59,438 nt of DNA from Pseudanabaena sp. SR411 (GTDB lineage: Bacteria; Cyanobacteriota; Cyanobacteriia; Pseudanabaenales; Pseudanabaenaceae): the NCBI RefSeq assembly GCF_002251945.1, contig NZ_NDHW01000229.1:1-59438 (forward strand), written 5' to 3'. The translations under genes and the position numbers were made by a program. This document shows positions 8,901 through 15,840 of this stretch, piece after piece. The notes beneath the pieces were generated by a model, which saw only the letters and a program-made list of their open reading frames with translations, did not search any database and was not told where the DNA came from. The first letter of the stretch is position 1. The number at the start of each line of letters is the position of its first letter.

Positions 8901-10297
8901 GCTACATCTATCGAGTTTGCTCCAATATCAGGATCGCTGAACTGATCTACCTCATTCAAAGAAAAGAATGTACCACTACCAGCAATGATATTAATATCTG
9001 TTGGGTCAAGTAGTAGAGTTCCTGTTTTTCCATTGGTCGCCAAGGTGTCTACATACCCTCTATAATCAAGGTTCTGTTTCCCTGATACTTCCACAAAGCC
9101 TCCATCACCAGACAAAGTTCCACCCTTTGCAAGAATTGAACCTAGAAATCTTGTGGTTTGATTCGACCAAACGATCGCAGTGCCACCACTTCCACTCAAG
9201 AACGCACTAACATCAATCTTAGACTTACGATCTACAAAAGTTCTCAACGCATTTGGCGCTATGCCATTACCCTGAAAATTTCCACCAATTAAAACTGTCC
9301 CACCACCAAGCGCTCCCGATGCATCAATCTGAACATTGACCAATCCTACTTTTTCGCCAAAAATACCAATATTGCCAGCTTTTGAGTCTGGAGAAGATAC
9401 ATCAACTCTCCCAGATATGAGCGCCATCCCATTGGTCACCGCAACATCCGTAGGCGCAGGACTTGCAACTAGAGACAACGAACCATCGGCTTTAACAACC
9501 ACCTGATTTGCTTCAGGCACTTTGCCTGTAAGTAATTCTGCAAGTTGGGGTAGTTCTGTAATCTTGCCATTCCAATTCGTAGGAATAGCATTACCTGTCA
9601 CTTGCAATCCTAAAACTGCATCAGGCGATCGCAACTCAACTTGGCTATTTCCTGCTACAGCGGTTAAGGCTACATTTCCACTTGGAGCCGTTAATGTGCC
9701 TGTATTGATGATGCTGCCACCAGTGAAAGTAATGCTTTTACCAGTATCTACTGCTAAATTACCTTGATTGATCAGCCCCGCAGGTTGAGAGACAGCAAAG
9801 CGAATTGTTTTCGGATCGCCACTAGGAAAGCTGAGAGAATTTTTGTCAACGTTAAAGGTTCCACTATCAAAGCCTAAGCCTGTACCTGTCGTCGCATGAA
9901 ATGAACCACCAATATCTAAACGGGCATTCTGTCCAAATACGATCCCATTGGGATTCATTAAGTAAAGATTTGCATTGGGGAAAGCTTGGCGGCTCTCAAT
10001 TGTACCTAAAACCGCAGAGGGATTGTCACCTGTAACGCGATTGATAATGTTACGAACGTCAGCCCCATTTACCGCAGAGTTGCCAGTGTTAAAGGTTACG
10101 CCTGTCTGCGGTACGTTAAATTCACCAAAGCTATGATAGAGATTGCCTCCGTTGACAGTACCTGCTCCTGTTGGGGTGATCGCATTGCCATTTACTTGAG
10201 TCGCTGTACTGCCATCAACTGCAATCTGAGCTTGAGTTGCATGGGCGATACTTAAAGATACGATCGCTGACAAAATTAGACAAAATCTATTTTTCAT
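5957..10297 (-). CDS. Two-partner-secretion exoprotein with C-terminal CHAT caspase-like domain
   Basis: A 1446-residue secreted protein. The signal peptide ends near ATQAQ (about residue 24). A filamentous-haemagglutinin N-terminal (TPS) domain follows with the NPNGI motif near residue 115. Next comes a long beta-helix of Gly/Asn-rich repeats (GNGGNI, AGRDI) to about residue 1015. The last 390 residues form a CHAT domain. It carries the expected Cys-His dyad of a clan CD protease: HLGTHG with the His at about 1293 and LSACETAVG with the Cys at about 1336. The family end HPFFWSSFILVGNWL is intact. The gene pairs with the tpsB transporter downstream. Known from families: TpsA proteins reach the cell surface, and CHAT domains are peptidase-like. 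Inferred: a surface-displayed or released protease. Confidence 0.92.
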   Translation of the reverse strand: MKNRFCLILSAIVSLSIAHATQAQIAVDGSTATQVNGNAITPTGAGTVNGGNLYHSFGEFNVPQTGVTFNTGNSAVNGADVRNIINRVTGDNPSAVLGTIESRQAFPNANLYLMNPNGIVFGQNARLDIGGSFHATTGTGLGFDSGTFNVDKNSLSFPSGDPKTIRFAVSQPAGLINQGNLAVDTGKSITFTGGSIINTGTLTAPSGNVALTAVAGNSQVELRSPDAVLGLQVTGNAIPTNWNGKITELPQLAELLTGKVPEANQVVVKADGSLSLVASPAPTDVAVTNGMALISGRVDVSSPDSKAGNIGIFGEKVGLVNVQIDASGALGGGTVLIGGNFQGNGIAPNALRTFVDRKSKIDVSAFLSGSGGTAIVWSNQTTRFLGSILAKGGTLSGDGGFVEVSGKQNLDYRGYVDTLATNGKTGTLLLDPTDINIIAGSGTFFSLNEVDQFSDPDIGANSIDVALINAAVTNVTLQATNDINFNTPLAIIASGVGLTAQAGRDINVNSNVSTNAGAINFTAGRDIVGFRGLKTVPIVGDSGNVNLTAGRDVRLNSIDAVSTTNGNGGNITIQAGGNIQMTGTFTEFGNTYSIATNSGGLIGNAGNISLTSTSGAIDVSSGRVHAVATIGNSGNITFQAAGNIKTGAGVAPLAAVGSFIAFGGNGIPGTISFTSLGGSIDTSLGEIGAGNSNIGNGGNVFFQASNNIITATISAGTFDGNGNGGIISLVSQLGSINSTAGLLSTTSLGNAGSIFLQALGNILTSDLAAGSTFIGNAGRISANSTNGVIDTTLGTVRARINGGNGLGGTVDFRASGNVNTGEILVTGNLGGGTINLTSTNGAINTIIGNIDASSINGNGGNITFVARNSITTTNLNTSSDLASGGNIILDPIGDIIFNSANTSGSIQGGNFLAASTGGNIRVLGFVTSPFASCIGASICSASNSGNTGGQIFLRHGGLNPFVIGNSSTNGTAGIVTTGSSTLALGKIIPIGTSLFTQGNILVAPSGDTTFTPPKVVIDVNNVDIETQDLLEIKDVMKKEVDRFLKEENLEKAFQAIEKAYVSELGIFLGESLNPPTLSISQAQDLLSDVSKRSGSASVLIYPIMLNDRIEILVIPPKELGKPFHRYTNYANEEEIITVLTDYRASLRDTSSLDYLEQAQKLYDWVMRPIDAQLQALKIETVVFVMDSGLRVIPPAALHDGKQFLVERYASANIPALRVTRLEERDRQNTRVLAMGLTEAREGLSALPAVEVEIRTIGTQVLAGTTFLDRDFTVANLQAQRGKAKYGILHLGTHGQFLEDRAKDSYIQFWDGKLRSHQIPRLRFDQPVIDMLTLSACETAVGNNLGISGLAVESGARSILASLWAVSDVGTAPLMISFYKSFPNALSKATALRQAQLDLLKGKVKIENSQIIGVDGFAAIALPKGTENADIKHPFFWSSFILVGNWL

Positions 10298-10866
10298 TTA
10301 ACTCATACCAGATTGAAGCTAATTTTAACTACTGTTAGAAAATTGAAATGAGAACTATTTACAATTCTCGCAATTGAAAATTATTAAGAAATTCTTTAAT
10401 CGAAAACTATTAGAATTAATTCTATCTATTCAGAGCATCTAACACCAAATAAAATATTTGTGCAGCAATCTTGTTGAAAGTAATATAGCTGTCTCCAAAT
10501 GTCTCAGGACATAAAACCCAAAAGAGAGTTGCGACGCAAAGCGTCGCAACTCTCTTTTGGGTTTTGATTTTGTCTTAACATGACTGGAGACAGCTATAAA
10601 TAGATTGTCGGAAGATTATTGAAGGCAGTTTGAAGGTTAAATTACCATAGAGTATCTCAGCCGTAAAGAATTTTTTAATCAGCAATTTTTACTATTTGTT
10701 AAACAAAAGCTAAAAAATATATGTTTACTACATATTTTTTGGCAAACAATAGCAAGAACTCTGGGTACTGCTTCTGACCGCTTCCGTTTTATAAGAGTCG
10801 GTACTATAAAATAAAGGATGATCAAACCTTGGTCGTCACATATTTTTTAGAATTCAATATTTAAAC
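10298..10866. other. 569-base divergent intergenic region (tpsA / aroC)
   Basis: This region should hold both divergent promoters. It contains a complete MITE (10484-10598) and a smaller AT-rich hairpin at 10709-10743. A TATAAAAT box near 10804-10812 is a plausible -10 element for aroC. No ORF of note was seen. Confidence 0.55.
10484..10598. mobile_element. MITE with TATAGCTGTCTCC termini
   Basis: Terminal inverted repeats TATAGCTGTCTCC and GGAGACAGCTATA enclose a central perfect hairpin (10513-10565, 25-base arms, AAA loop). Short GGACATAAAACCC-like stretches lie on the shoulders. TA dinucleotides at both ends fit the target duplication of IS630/Tc1-type elements. Related elements are at 12654-12771, 52191-52282 and 58678-58790. 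Confidence 0.7.
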
Positions 10867-11949
10867 ATGGGTAGTACATTCGGGCAATTGTTTCGCGTCA
10901 CAACATTTGGGGAATCTCACGGCGGAGGCGTGGGCGCGATCGTCGATGGATGTCCACCACAACTTGAGCTTAGTGAAGCTGATATTCAAATTGATCTCGA
11001 TCGCCGTAAACCGGGACAGAGCAAAATCGTTACTCCTCGACGCGAAGACGATCGCGCTCAAATCTTGTCAGGAGTATTTGAAGGCAAAACCCTTGGCACA
11101 CCGATCATGATTTTGGTGCAGAACAAAGATGCTCGTAGCCAAGACTATTCGGAAATGGCCGAAAAATTCCGTCCTTCCCATGCTGATGCCACCTATCAAG
11201 CAAAATATGGCATTCGCAATTGGCAAGGCGGCGGTAGATCTTCGGCAAGGGAAACAATCGGTCGGGTTGCCGCAGGGGCGATCGCCAAAAAAATCCTCAA
11301 ACAAGCCGCAGGTGTGGAAATAATTGCCTATGTCAGACAAGTTAAAGACATGATTGCACCTGATATTGATCCAAATACAGTCACGATGGAACAGGTGGAA
11401 AGTAATATTTTGCGCTGTCCTGATCCAGTCATGGCGGAAAAAATGATTGACTTCATCGACAAAATCCGTCGCGATGGTAATTCTGTCGGCGGTATTGTCG
11501 AATGTGTAGCGCGAAATGTGCCAGTGGGTTTGGGCGATCCTGTGTTTGACAAATTGGAAGCGGATCTTGCTAAAGCGGTGATGTCTTTGCCAGCCAGTAA
11601 AGGATTTGAGATTGGTTCAGGATTTGATGGGGTTCACTTAACTGGTCGTGAGCATAACGATGAGTTCTATATGGATGGCGATCGCCTTCGCACCCGCACT
11701 AATAATTCTGGCGGCATTCAAGGCGGTATTTCCAATGGTGAAAATATCATTCTGCGGGTTGCTTTCAAGCCCACTGCCACGATTTTGTTAGAACAAAAAA
11801 CTGTTTCCGTCGCAGGTGAAGAAACCACTCTCACAGGTCGCGGTCGTCATGATCCATGTGTATTGCCTCGCGCAGTGCCAATGGTGGAGGCGATGGTGGC
11901 TCTAGTATTGTGCGATCGCTATCTCAATCAAAAAACCGTTTCTCTATAA
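10867..11949 (+). CDS. aroC: Chorismate synthase
   Basis: A 360-residue enzyme that makes chorismate from 5-enolpyruvylshikimate 3-phosphate with reduced FMN, the last common step of aromatic amino acid and quinone synthesis. The N-terminus [19 protein letters not shown] contains the hallmark GESHG (residues 15-19). Other visible blocks are [21 protein letters not shown] and [14 protein letters not shown]. Length is normal and no part is missing. It stands as a single gene behind an AT-rich leader with a possible TATAAAAT -10 box. Its product feeds the isochorismate synthase encoded at 37.8-39.3 kb, although the two are not linked in an operon. Confidence 0.97.
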   Translation: MGSTFGQLFRVTTFGESHGGGVGAIVDGCPPQLELSEADIQIDLDRRKPGQSKIVTPRREDDRAQILSGVFEGKTLGTPIMILVQNKDARSQDYSEMAEKFRPSHADATYQAKYGIRNWQGGGRSSARETIGRVAAGAIAKKILKQAAGVEIIAYVRQVKDMIAPDIDPNTVTMEQVESNILRCPDPVMAEKMIDFIDKIRRDGNSVGGIVECVARNVPVGLGDPVFDKLEADLAKAVMSLPASKGFEIGSGFDGVHLTGREHNDEFYMDGDRLRTRTNNSGGIQGGISNGENIILRVAFKPTATILLEQKTVSVAGEETTLTGRGRHDPCVLPRAVPMVEAMVALVLCDRYLNQKTVSL

Positions 11950-12009
11950 AATTACTATTCTCATCACGAATTGCGATCGTATATTTTTTGTAAATTGCGA
12001 TCGCTTGGT

Positions 12010-12261
12010 TTATCTAGCTCGAAAACGCTGAATGCGTTTTAGGATATCGGCAGTAATCTCTTGAATTTCAGTAATATCGCTAGGTAGTAAATGTTTTTGC
12101 AATAACTTCCAAATTGGCTCTAATTCTGTAGGATATTTGAGAAGTAACAAAAGAATGTCATTTTCGTATATGCTGGCGCGATCAAATTTATTTTGTCGGT
12201 AAAGAGAAGGCAGTGCATAAAGTCTGAGAATTATCAGCCCTTCAACAGTGACACAACGCAC
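12010..12261 (-). pseudogene. 3' fragment of a nucleotidyltransferase-like gene
   Basis: The 83-residue reading contains VTVEGLIILRLYALPSLYRQ, then KFDRASIYENDILLLL and a helical tail. This resembles the C-terminal half of the small nucleotidyltransferase-like proteins common in cyanobacterial toxin-antitoxin style loci. The N-terminal catalytic half is not found upstream, where transposase debris begins. It is therefore read as a truncated remnant at the edge of an insertion-sequence graveyard. The family call rests on memory of the motif order and is moderate. Confidence 0.45.
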
Positions 12262-12363
12262 AGTTCAATCGCCAAATTGCTTTGAGATTGCCTTGAGGTT
12301 GTACAGTTCTTGGCGATGTATTTGAAGAGTGTATTTTGAGTCAGTACAATATCTACTTGAAGA

Positions 12364-12980
12364 TTATCAAAAGTTGCTCTGACAAAGTTTTGATGTAATT
12401 GCACAACACATAGAGAATAAAGAATCGAGAGGATTCAAAGCGATAAGAATCGACTCAAAAGCAGAAAAGCCTTGTCTTTTAACAGTATTGACAATCGAAC
12501 GAACAGCTGCAAATAAGTCACGTTCCCAATCGGAGCGAAAACCATTCGTGACTTTTCTAAAAATGACACTCCAACGTAAAGCCTGTTCGCTGGAGTTATT
12601 AGTTGGTGGGATGGTGTGGTCATCCAAAAACAGAAATAAGTTTTCTCGTAATTCTATAGCCATGTAAGTTTTGCTTAGGACATAAAACCCAAAAGATGAG
12701 TGGCGGCGCTTCGCGCCGCCACTCATCTTTTGGGTTTTGATTTGTCCTAGCTATCTCTTACGTTGCTATAGATATCGCTTTTTTAATCTGAGTCCATCTT
12801 CCTGAGTCGGTAACAGAGTTAGAATAATGTCGAGGTCTCGATACAATCGACATCGGTATTGGTAATGGGTAAAGTCAGCTAAATCTGACCATCGCCTTCA
12901 CAGTACAAAAGCTCGTAGCAGTAGCTTTTTCATTCTGCCAGAGAAAATATGGTCTCCTGCATCAATTCCATACTGACAGT
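12364..12980 (-). pseudogene. IS66-type transposase remnant, split by a MITE
   Basis: The C-terminal IS66 signature PPTNNSSEQALRWSVIF followed by RKVTNGFRSDWERDLFA is read at about 12470-12630. Beyond the inserted MITE (12654-12771) the same protein resumes upstream with YRCRLYRDLDIILTLLP and YGIDAGDHIFSGRMKK. There is an in-frame TGA at 12898-12900. The N-terminal half is missing; the reading stops near 12980, where IS5-type sequence begins. The gene is dead through truncation, a nonsense codon and the insertion. Confidence 0.75.
12654..12771. mobile_element. MITE inserted in the IS66 remnant
   Basis: A 118-base element with CTATAGC...GCTATAG ends. GTAAG and TTAGGACATAAAACCC-like subterminal blocks flank a perfect 26-base-arm hairpin with a TTC loop (12684-12738). 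It interrupts the transposase reading between LRLKKRY and RENLFLFLDD, which gives its insertion point to within a few bases. Confidence 0.8.
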
Positions 12981-13498
12981 CTCTCACGAACATGGTTAAG
13001 TTTTTCTAAAATCTTGGTTGCACCTTTGCGATCATTGAGATTTGCCGCCGTGACAACCACCATGATTAGCAAACCCAATGTATCAACAAGAATATGCCGT
13101 TTACGACCATTGACTAGTTTGCAATACCAGCCTCTTCTGGCGATGCTAATCGACTAGCGATTTTAGTTGACTGACTGTCAATACATCCAGCACTGGGCGT
13201 GGCTTCTCTTCCTTCACCGACGCGATACCATTTTTGCAATTTAGCGTTTATATCTTGCCATGTGTTAGTAATCCGCCAATGGCGAAAGTAATAATAGACA
13301 GTTTGCCAAATGGGAAAGTCATGGGGCAGCATTCGCCACGCACATCCTGCGCTGTTGATATAGAAAATGCCATTGAGTATGGCTCTAATATCTACTGTTC
13401 TTTTTCTCTCCTGTTCCTGCATCTGGAATCAAGTCTTTTACCAGTTCTCACTGGCTATCGGTTAAGTCGGTAGGGTATGCTTGTTTTGTTGCTTCCAT
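12975..13498 (-). pseudogene. IS5-type transposase remnant
   Basis: From an ATG at 13498 the reading begins MEATKQAYPTDLTDSQ. It then meets TGA at 13448-13450, where the family has Trp (SQWELV), and continues ELVKDLIPDAG. A frameshift follows, and the next frame gives RTVDIRAILNGIFYI then CAWRMLPHDFPIWQTVYYYF and SAGCIDSQSTK. A second frameshift leads to VNGRKRHILVDTLGLL at about 13075-13115. The DDE C-terminal half is lost at the junction with the IS66 remnant near 12975. It cannot make active transposase. Confidence 0.8.
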
Positions 13499-13664
13499 GG
13501 GGCTGTCTTTGTTTTTTGTATATTGACAGGCTATACCTTTGGGAGTTTTTTTGCACTTTTTTACCCCGAAAAACTTCTCAAACACGCTCTAAGGCAGTGC
13601 CTCTATGGAAATCTCATGAATAGTGTGATCGATCCATTCAATCAGCATTTTTTCAATCATGACA

Positions 13665-13790
13665 AAGCCCTAGCAAATCTAACCTGTATCTCAGTAACCA
13701 CAACAAAACTATCCGCTAACTGCTCCGCATAATTTTCTAATAAACTTTGTAAAACATTCTTAATTACGCAAAACCGATGCACCTAAATAG
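13665..13790 (-). pseudogene. Possible DUF5615 (PIN-like toxin) C-terminal remnant
   Basis: One minus-strand frame reads LQSLLENYAEQLADSFVVV followed by TEIQVRFARALS and a stop at about 13668. This resembles the C-terminal end of DUF5615 PIN-like proteins (alpha helix, then SLVVVTETRVRIR-like strand). No start or catalytic N-terminus is present. The remaining bases between 13500 and 13858 show no other gene. Confidence 0.4.
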
Positions 13791-13858
13791 AGATGTCCTT
13801 TCGTCAAAAAGAGTAAAATTATTTGGCAAGCAATGGTCTTTAGATATACTTAGTACTT

Positions 13859-14812
13859 ATGCAATATCCTCTCTTTAAAAGCTCGTCCCATCACTGGCTT
13901 ACCAAATTAACCATCACCCTCGCGATCGCCAGTGGTGTGAATACTGCATTATTTGCCATGCCCCGCGATAGTTTAGCGCCCCTCAGCCAGGCGATCGCTA
14001 CTGAGACAGTCGAATTACCTGCTGAAGCCCAGAAACTGGTTGGCACATGGCAACTAACAACACCTAACAATGAGTCAGAGCCATTCACGATGGTATTTAC
14101 ACCTGACGGCAAGCTTTATCTGATTCATCCCACCAGAAACATCGGAGTTACAGCAGAATATCAAATTAATTCTTTGAATGGAGAGACATATCTTGATGTT
14201 TTTCAGGGTAGTTTTGGTTCCCGAACAACTTTTTCGTTCAACTCGAAAGGGCAACTAATTCTCCAGCAATTATTTATGCCTGCGGCGATGCAGTATGCAA
14301 GCTACACAGGGAATTTGCCTAATATTGTCGGTTCTGTACTGATGCCGAATATGTTTCGACTGACGCGCATTTCCAATGACACAAAACTGGATGCAAATAT
14401 CGATTTTCCTAGTTCGGTTTCTCCTGCTAGTCTTGCCCGACAAATTGAAGCTAAAACTTACGTGGGATCTATAAATCGATCTCATCAAGCATTCTTTGTA
14501 GAAAATGGATACTTTACTAACAAGCTGGATGATTTAAAGATAGGAATCAAGTCCGAAACGGAAAATTACAAATATCAAATTGTAGTCTTAGATAATAAGA
14601 AGGCAGTCCAACATATTGGTCTAGCTAAAACAGACAATTTGAAATCCTATACGGGTTTAGTTTATACTGCACCAGATCCCAACTCTAAGGATGTGATACC
14701 TATTGCGCTTATTTGTGAAAGTCAAAAGCCAACCCGTCAATTGCCACCCAAGTTCAAATTAACTTCTAATCCGACTTGCCCTGAAGAATATATCGATCTT
14801 TCTCGCTATTAA
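13859..14812 (+). CDS. Secreted protein: lipocalin-like domain plus type IV pilin-like (G/H) globular domain
   Basis: A 317-residue protein with an N-terminal hydrophobic export segment (about residues 15-35). A first domain begins LVGTWQLTTPN near residue 60 and looks like a small beta-barrel with a 'GTW...PDGKLY' pattern. The C-terminal part (about 190-310) contains ASLARQIEAKTYVGSINRSH, AFFVENGYF and a late Cys pair. That matches the globular part of cyanobacterial pilin-like GH proteins, in which AKxYVGSINRAQQAFFxExG is typical. The prepilin N-terminal helix is absent, so it is probably not assembled into a pilus. Its stop codon lies in the arm of the hairpin at 14808-14844. Confidence 0.7.
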   Translation: MQYPLFKSSSHHWLTKLTITLAIASGVNTALFAMPRDSLAPLSQAIATETVELPAEAQKLVGTWQLTTPNNESEPFTMVFTPDGKLYLIHPTRNIGVTAEYQINSLNGETYLDVFQGSFGSRTTFSFNSKGQLILQQLFMPAAMQYASYTGNLPNIVGSVLMPNMFRLTRISNDTKLDANIDFPSSVSPASLARQIEAKTYVGSINRSHQAFFVENGYFTNKLDDLKIGIKSETENYKYQIVVLDNKKAVQHIGLAKTDNLKSYTGLVYTAPDPNSKDVIPIALICESQKPTRQLPPKFKLTSNPTCPEEYIDLSRY

Positions 14813-14844
14813 TCAAAGCGGCGCAATACGCCGCTTTGATTAAT
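14808..14844. terminator. Hairpin overlapping the stop codon
   Basis: Arms of 16 bases beginning ATTAATCAAAGCGGCG surround a 5-base loop. The TAA stop of the preceding gene (14810-14812) is inside the left arm. It likely ends transcription before the next gene. Confidence 0.65.
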
Positions 14845-14869
14845 CATTATTAAAATAGTTACTAAGAGA

Positions 14870-15805
14870 ATGCCAAAAAAAGTTTTTATTACGGGTGCGA
14901 GTGGTTGTGTCGGTCATTATTTGATCGAGGAGCTTTTAGCAAAAACTGACTATGAGCTATATTTGCTGGTTCGCGATCGCCGCAAATTGCAAATTAATCT
15001 CAGCGATCGCCCGAATGTGCATGTAATTGAAGACTCCATGCAGAATATTGGCAATCATAAAGACTTACTGCGGACAATGGAATTTGTGGTGAGTACTGCC
15101 GCAGGTTGGGGCGGAGAAGAAGCCTTTGTGGTTAATCGTGATAAAACCATTGAGTTGTTTTCGATGCTCGATCCACAGGTTTGCGAACGGGCAATCTATT
15201 TCTCCACCGCTAGCATTCTTGATTCTCATAATCAGATTATTCGCGAAGCAGGGGAAATTGGCACGGCTTACATTGCTTCCAAGCACTCTTGTCTAGAGAC
15301 TTTAGAAAATTCAATTATTCGCGATCGCCTGATTACTGTATTCCCCACTCTTGTTTTTGGTGGTGCTGCGGATAAGCCATACTCACATCTTTCCAAGGGA
15401 CTCAAGGACATTCTTAAATATGTACCCTATGCGAGATTTTTAAAAACCGATGGTAGTTTCCATTTTGTCCATGCGATCGATATCGCTCAAATCGTTACGC
15501 ATTTGCTGACTGCACCTTCAGTCCCGTCATCTCCTGCCCGTCTAGTCTTAGGAATGCAACGCTTAACTGTTCAGGATTTAATCTCACAATTTTGCGAACA
15601 TTTGAATTTAAAGGTGGGTTGGCAGTTTGAATTAACTCCGTGGCTAGTGGATACGGTGATCAAACTATTCCGCATTGAAGTTGCTGAGTGGGATCGTTTT
15701 TGCATTGCCCAGCGCCACTTTACCTATGATGTCGTCTCTCCCGAAACCTTTGGTCTAGTTTCTAAGTATCCCCGTCTAGCGAATTTGCTTGCCGAGGTTA
15801 AATAA
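14870..15805 (+). CDS. NAD(P)-dependent epimerase/reductase (extended SDR family)
   Basis: A 311-residue Rossmann-fold protein. The nucleotide-binding glycine motif GASGCVG is at about residues 9-15, and a YIASKHSCLE segment provides the SDR Tyr-x-x-x-Lys pair. Atypical extended SDRs of this kind act on sugars, flavonoids or lipids; the substrate here is unknown. The gene runs alone between two hairpins and converges on the STAND NTPase gene, with which it shares a terminator. The ATG at 14870 follows a modest AGAGA box. Confidence 0.85.
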   Translation: MPKKVFITGASGCVGHYLIEELLAKTDYELYLLVRDRRKLQINLSDRPNVHVIEDSMQNIGNHKDLLRTMEFVVSTAAGWGGEEAFVVNRDKTIELFSMLDPQVCERAIYFSTASILDSHNQIIREAGEIGTAYIASKHSCLETLENSIIRDRLITVFPTLVFGGAADKPYSHLSKGLKDILKYVPYARFLKTDGSFHFVHAIDIAQIVTHLLTAPSVPSSPARLVLGMQRLTVQDLISQFCEHLNLKVGWQFELTPWLVDTVIKLFRIEVAEWDRFCIAQRHFTYDVVSPETFGLVSKYPRLANLLAEVK

Positions 15806-15840
15806 AATAAAAAAGCTTCCCAAAGGGAAGCTTTTTTATT
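15806..15840. terminator. Bidirectional intrinsic terminator
   Basis: A perfect hairpin with 16-base arms (AATAAAAAAGCTTCCC) and an AAA loop, giving a T-run in either direction. It lies exactly between the convergent SDR and STAND genes and overlaps the first base of the latter's stop codon. Confidence 0.85.
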
